The translations under genes and the position numbers were made by a program. Below are positions 4,813 to 7,365 of a stretch of DNA of 7,365 bases, one piece after another (the first letter of the stretch is position 1; every line of letters starts with the position of its first letter). The stretch covers positions 1-7,365 of the forward strand of contig NZ_JASIAL010000517.1 in assembly GCF_030042015.1 (NCBI RefSeq). The letters are read 5' to 3'. Source of the DNA: Trebonia sp030042015. Its GTDB lineage: Bacteria > Actinomycetota > Actinomycetes > Streptosporangiales > Streptosporangiaceae. The notes beneath the pieces were generated by a model. That model had not been told where the DNA came from and did no database searches. It saw only the letters and a list, made by a program, of their open reading frames with translations.

Positions 4813-7365
4813 CTAACCGACCGTACCAGGCCGGCGTCTGCGCCTGCGCCGCCGGGACGCGCGCGTCCACAGCAGCGAGCCGGGCAGCACCGACAGGCCG
4901 CCGAGGGCAACGCCGGCCTGAACCCCGTCCGCTGACAGCGCGGCCGTTCCTGCACCTCCGCCGCCGCCGCCTCCTCCGCCGCCGCCGCCGCCAGGCCCGC
5001 CAGGGGTCGGGGTACCCGTCGGTGACGCGGTCGGGCTCGCGGTCGGGCTCGGCTGACCGGACGGCGAGCCGGTGGGCGTCGGGGTAACTGGCGGCGTCGG
5101 GAACGGCTGGTGACCGTGGCCAGGCAGCGTGGTGGACGGCGTCGGGGACGGGTGCTTCTTCGGCTTCTTCTTGGCCTTCTTGGGCAGATTGCCGACCTGG
5201 TTCCACTTCTCGCCGCTGAACTGGGGCGTGAGGAACTGCTCGACAGGGAGCTGCGCGAATTCGGCCTCGGCGAACGTGTTCCAGATCCGGGCCGGCCAGT
5301 ACCCGCCGAAACCACCGCCGGCGTCGCCGCCGAGGCCGTTCAGCGTCTCGGTCGTGTTCGTGGACTGGTTCTCCGTGAAGATGCCGACGCTGAGCGAGTA
5401 CTGCGGGATCGCGCCGATGAAGAAGGCGGACTGCGCGGAGTTCGTGGTACCGGTCTTGGCGATGATCGGCCTGCCGTCGCTCATCTCCGCGGCGGTCCCG
5501 GTTCCTTCGGTGGTGACGGTGGACATCGCGTACTGCACCTGCGAGTCCTCGGCCGCCGAGAGAACAACGTGCGAAGTGACGGTTCCCGGCGTGGAGGTCC
5601 CGGTCGTGTCGATGATCGTCTTGACCAGGTGCGCCGAGTGATAGACCCCGTTGTCGGTGATCGTGGACAGCATCGTGTCCTGCTCGTTGACCGTGAGCGG
5701 GGCGATGCCGAGCGCCATGCCGACCTCCCCGAGGTAACCCTCAAGACCCGAGCCTTCCGGGTAGGGGGAGATGTTGACGCCCATGTTCGCGGCCATGTTG
5801 ATGATGTTCTGCGTGCCGACCCGGTGCGCCAGGTCGGTAAAGGCGGCGTTGGAGGACTGGGCGAACGCGTTCTGCACGGTCAGCGGGCCAAGCGACTCGT
5901 CCCCGTCGTTGTTGACCTCGTAGGCGCCGGGCAGTGCCTGCTTCGCGGAGCGCGCGGACAGGACCAGCGGATCGGTGTCCGGGGGGACCCACAGCGGGCT
6001 GAATCCGTTCAGGATGCTGGTCTGGACGTTCATCCCCTCTTGCACGGCCGCCGACAGCACGTACGGCTTGAACGACGAGCCGACCTGCTCGCGGGCGTAC
6101 ACCGCGGTGTTCACGTCGCAGTCGTATTTCTGGCACTGCGCCTTCGACATGTTCTGGCCGCGGCCCGCGTACATCGCGATGATGGAGCCGTTCGCCGGGT
6201 CCTGCAGCTCGGCGCCGACCAGCGCATACGACGGCAGCGCGCCGCCGTCCTGCGCCATCAGCTCCTCGTTGGAGCCGACCGCCTGGTAAAGCGCGACCTC
6301 CATCGGGCGGCTGATTGTGGTGATGATCTTGTACCCGCCAGTCTCCAGCTGCGCGAGCGATATGTGGTCGACATCCTCGAGCTCGTTCTGGACCACGTTC
6401 ATGATGTACGGATCCCACGGGTCGGGCCCGTAACTCTGCTCAGGCTCGTCGTTCATGGCAGGGAACTTCATCGAGTCGGCCTGCGCCTGGGTGAGGTCCC
6501 CCATCTTCACCATGCCGTCAAGCACATAATGCCAGCGGGCCTCGAGCTCCGGCCGGTACTGGGGCAGCGGGTAGTTGGACGGCTGCTGGATGATCGCGGC
6601 GATGACCGCGGCCTGGGCGACGGTCAGCTTGGACACCGGCACCCCGAAGTAGGTTTGCGCGGCGGCGGCGACCCCGTAGGCGCCCGTGCCCAGGTTGATC
6701 GTGTTCAGGTAGTTGGTGAGGATCCACTGCTTGGTCTCCTCCTTGGAGACCTTCATCGCCACGAAGATCTCCTTGATCTTGCGGCCCACGGTCTGCTGCG
6801 TGCCGATGTCGTTGTAGTAGTTCCTGACGAACTGCTGGGTGATAGTCGAGCCGCCGGCCAGGCCGCCGCCGCTGCTGGTCAGGTCGTCGTAGGCCGCGCG
6901 CAGGATGCCGGTGGGGGAAATCGCGCCCTCGGTCCAGAAGCTGCGGTCCTCGGCGGCCAGCACGGCGTCCTGCACGATCTTCGGGATCTGGTTGTAGGTC
7001 AGGATCTGCCGGTGGATGTTGTCGACGCCGAACTCGCCGATCGCCGTCGTGCCGTTGCTGTAGTAGACCGTGGAGTTCTGGTAGAAGATGTCCGAGGCTA
7101 GCTGCGTCGGGATCTGCGTGCTGTTGTACTCGTAGAGGAACCCGGCGACGATCAGCACGACGACCCCGGCGAAGCCCGCCGCGACGAGCGCGAGCACCTT
7201 CTTCCACGTCCAGTGCCGCCACCAGCTGCCCTTGACCTTGACCTTGCCCCGCCCAGGGCGGCCGGTAAGACCGCGCGCGTCGCGCCCCGGGCCATGGCGC
7301 CCGGGCCCGCCTGGCCCCTGGCCGGCGCCAGGACCCCGCCCGCCGCCGCGGTAGCCCCCGGGGCC
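4813..7365 (-). CDS. ponA: Bifunctional class A penicillin-binding protein, PonA type (N terminus outside window)
   Basis: Membrane-anchored peptidoglycan synthase that polymerises glycan strands and cross-links stem peptides. The frame is open to the window edge (850 residues present) with no in-frame start. The visible N-terminal tail is a disordered Gly/Pro/Arg-rich stretch and then a Lys/Trp-rich segment (KVKVKGSWW), presumably cytoplasmic. A membrane anchor follows at about 57-78. The GT51 transglycosylase has catalytic Glu139 in AAEDRSFW, GGSTITQQ (171-178) and RKIKE (195-199). The transpeptidase has SSFK with nucleophile Ser430, SSN (504-506) and KTGTT (637-641), so both activities look intact. 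Cys411 and Cys416 lie close together outside the membrane. After about residue 727 come Lys-rich and Pro/Thr/Ser-rich linkers, 13 glycines, a hydrophobic stretch and 8 arginines, an unusual tail. GT87 follows after 28 bases. A GTG at 7197 falls at the membrane anchor and is not the real start. Confidence 0.95.
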   Translation of the reverse strand, partial: GPGGYRGGGRGPGAGQGPGGPGRHGPGRDARGLTGRPGRGKVKVKGSWWRHWTWKKVLALVAAGFAGVVVLIVAGFLYEYNSTQIPTQLASDIFYQNSTVYYSNGTTAIGEFGVDNIHRQILTYNQIPKIVQDAVLAAEDRSFWTEGAISPTGILRAAYDDLTSSGGGLAGGSTITQQFVRNYYNDIGTQQTVGRKIKEIFVAMKVSKEETKQWILTNYLNTINLGTGAYGVAAAAQTYFGVPVSKLTVAQAAVIAAIIQQPSNYPLPQYRPELEARWHYVLDGMVKMGDLTQAQADSMKFPAMNDEPEQSYGPDPWDPYIMNVVQNELEDVDHISLAQLETGGYKIITTISRPMEVALYQAVGSNEELMAQDGGALPSYALVGAELQDPANGSIIAMYAGRGQNMSKAQCQKYDCDVNTAVYAREQVGSSFKPYVLSAAVQEGMNVQTSILNGFSPLWVPPDTDPLVLSARSAKQALPGAYEVNNDGDESLGPLTVQNAFAQSSNAAFTDLAHRVGTQNIINMAANMGVNISPYPEGSGLEGYLGEVGMALGIAPLTVNEQDTMLSTITDNGVYHSAHLVKTIIDTTGTSTPGTVTSHVVLSAAEDSQVQYAMSTVTTEGTGTAAEMSDGRPIIAKTGTTNSAQSAFFIGAIPQYSLSVGIFTENQSTNTTETLNGLGGDAGGGFGGYWPARIWNTFAEAEFAQLPVEQFLTPQFSGEKWNQVGNLPKKAKKKPKKHPSPTPSTTLPGHGHQPFPTPPVTPTPTGSPSGQPSPTASPTASPTGTPTPGGPGGGGGGGGGGGGGAGTAALSADGVQAGVALGGLSVLPGSLLWTRASRRRRRRRRPGTVG
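4831..5154 (-). other. Low-complexity C-terminal tail of the PBP: Pro/Thr/Ser linker, poly-Gly, hydrophobic segment, poly-Arg
   Basis: Read in the PBP frame, 4993-5154 encode a Pro/Thr/Ser-rich linker. Positions 4954-4992 encode 13 consecutive glycines (on the plus strand a ccg/cct/cgc-rich run), about 4870-4935 encode a moderately hydrophobic stretch (GVALGGLSVLPGSLLW), and 4831-4854 encode 8 arginines before the final PGTVG. The order linker-hydrophobic-basic resembles a C-terminal membrane anchor, but there is no LPxTG sorting motif. The simple-sequence run is prone to slippage, so its length may vary between strains or be an assembly weak point. Confidence 0.8.
5027..5050. repeat. Perfect 12-bp tandem duplication inside the PBP linker
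   Basis: GCGGTCGGGCTC occurs twice in direct succession (5027-5038 and 5039-5050). On the coding strand it encodes repeated Ala-Ser-Pro-Thr-type units of the linker. In-frame repeat units like this let the linker change length without breaking the frame. Confidence 0.85.

Noticed and set aside
3981..5087. A 368-codon open frame on the plus strand opposite GT87 and the PBP end
   Set aside because: The product is compositionally biased antisense sequence; the GT87 membrane helices and motifs on the minus strand explain the region.
5121..5129. LPGHG in the PBP tail as a sortase signal
   Set aside because: It lacks the LPxTG threonine and lies about 100 residues from the C terminus, too far from the hydrophobic-basic end.
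5110..7101. A 663-codon open frame on the plus strand opposite the PBP gene
   Set aside because: Its product is Arg/Val/Leu/Gly-rich with no recognisable motif, and the minus strand carries all the class A PBP motifs.

Overview
The window looks like a high-GC actinomycete chromosome (Streptomycetales/Streptosporangiales-like). The signs are GC-rich third codon positions, frequent GTG starts, a WhiJ/Scr-type regulator with a DUF5753 sensor region, a DUF6879 protein, a GT87 membrane glycosyltransferase beside a class A penicillin-binding protein, and an actinobacterial-style endonuclease IV. No RNA gene, CRISPR array or insertion sequence was seen.

Layout. (1) Positions 1-198 (+) hold the end, or possibly the whole, of a small two-helix membrane protein. 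(2) Positions 262-2397 (-) hold a tight operon, read from high to low coordinates: a 101-aa conserved small protein, a DUF6879 protein, an XRE-type HTH/DUF5753 regulator, a ~85-94-aa small protein and a 74-aa small protein. The genes overlap or are separated by 15-63 bases. The spaces between them and the leader contain palindromes and a tandem 10-bp repeat that could be operators. The usual DUF397 partner of such regulators is not present. (3) Positions 2398-2640 are an AT-richer divergent intergenic region. It holds a possible promoter for the operon and a TANNNT box placed for leaderless transcription of the next gene. (4) Positions 2641-3435 (+) encode endonuclease IV (Nfo), with all the metal-ligand motifs intact. 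(5) Positions 3165-4784 (-) encode a GT87 multi-pass glycosyltransferase whose reading frame runs 271 bases into the 3' end of nfo on the opposite strand. (6) Positions 4813-7365 (-) encode a bifunctional class A PBP (PonA type). It is truncated by the window edge at its N terminus and has an unusual Pro/Thr-poly-Gly-hydrophobic-poly-Arg tail.

How the genes work together. The PBP and GT87 genes form a cell-envelope pair, probably cotranscribed. It matches the ponA1-Rv0051 pair that I recall from mycobacteria. Nfo is a stand-alone DNA-repair gene. The five-gene regulatory operon is accessory in character and is the least understood part of the window. It is best viewed as a one-component regulator with several small partner proteins, possibly toxin-antitoxin-like or developmental in the manner of WhiJ/BldB. 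That role is inferred from family context only.
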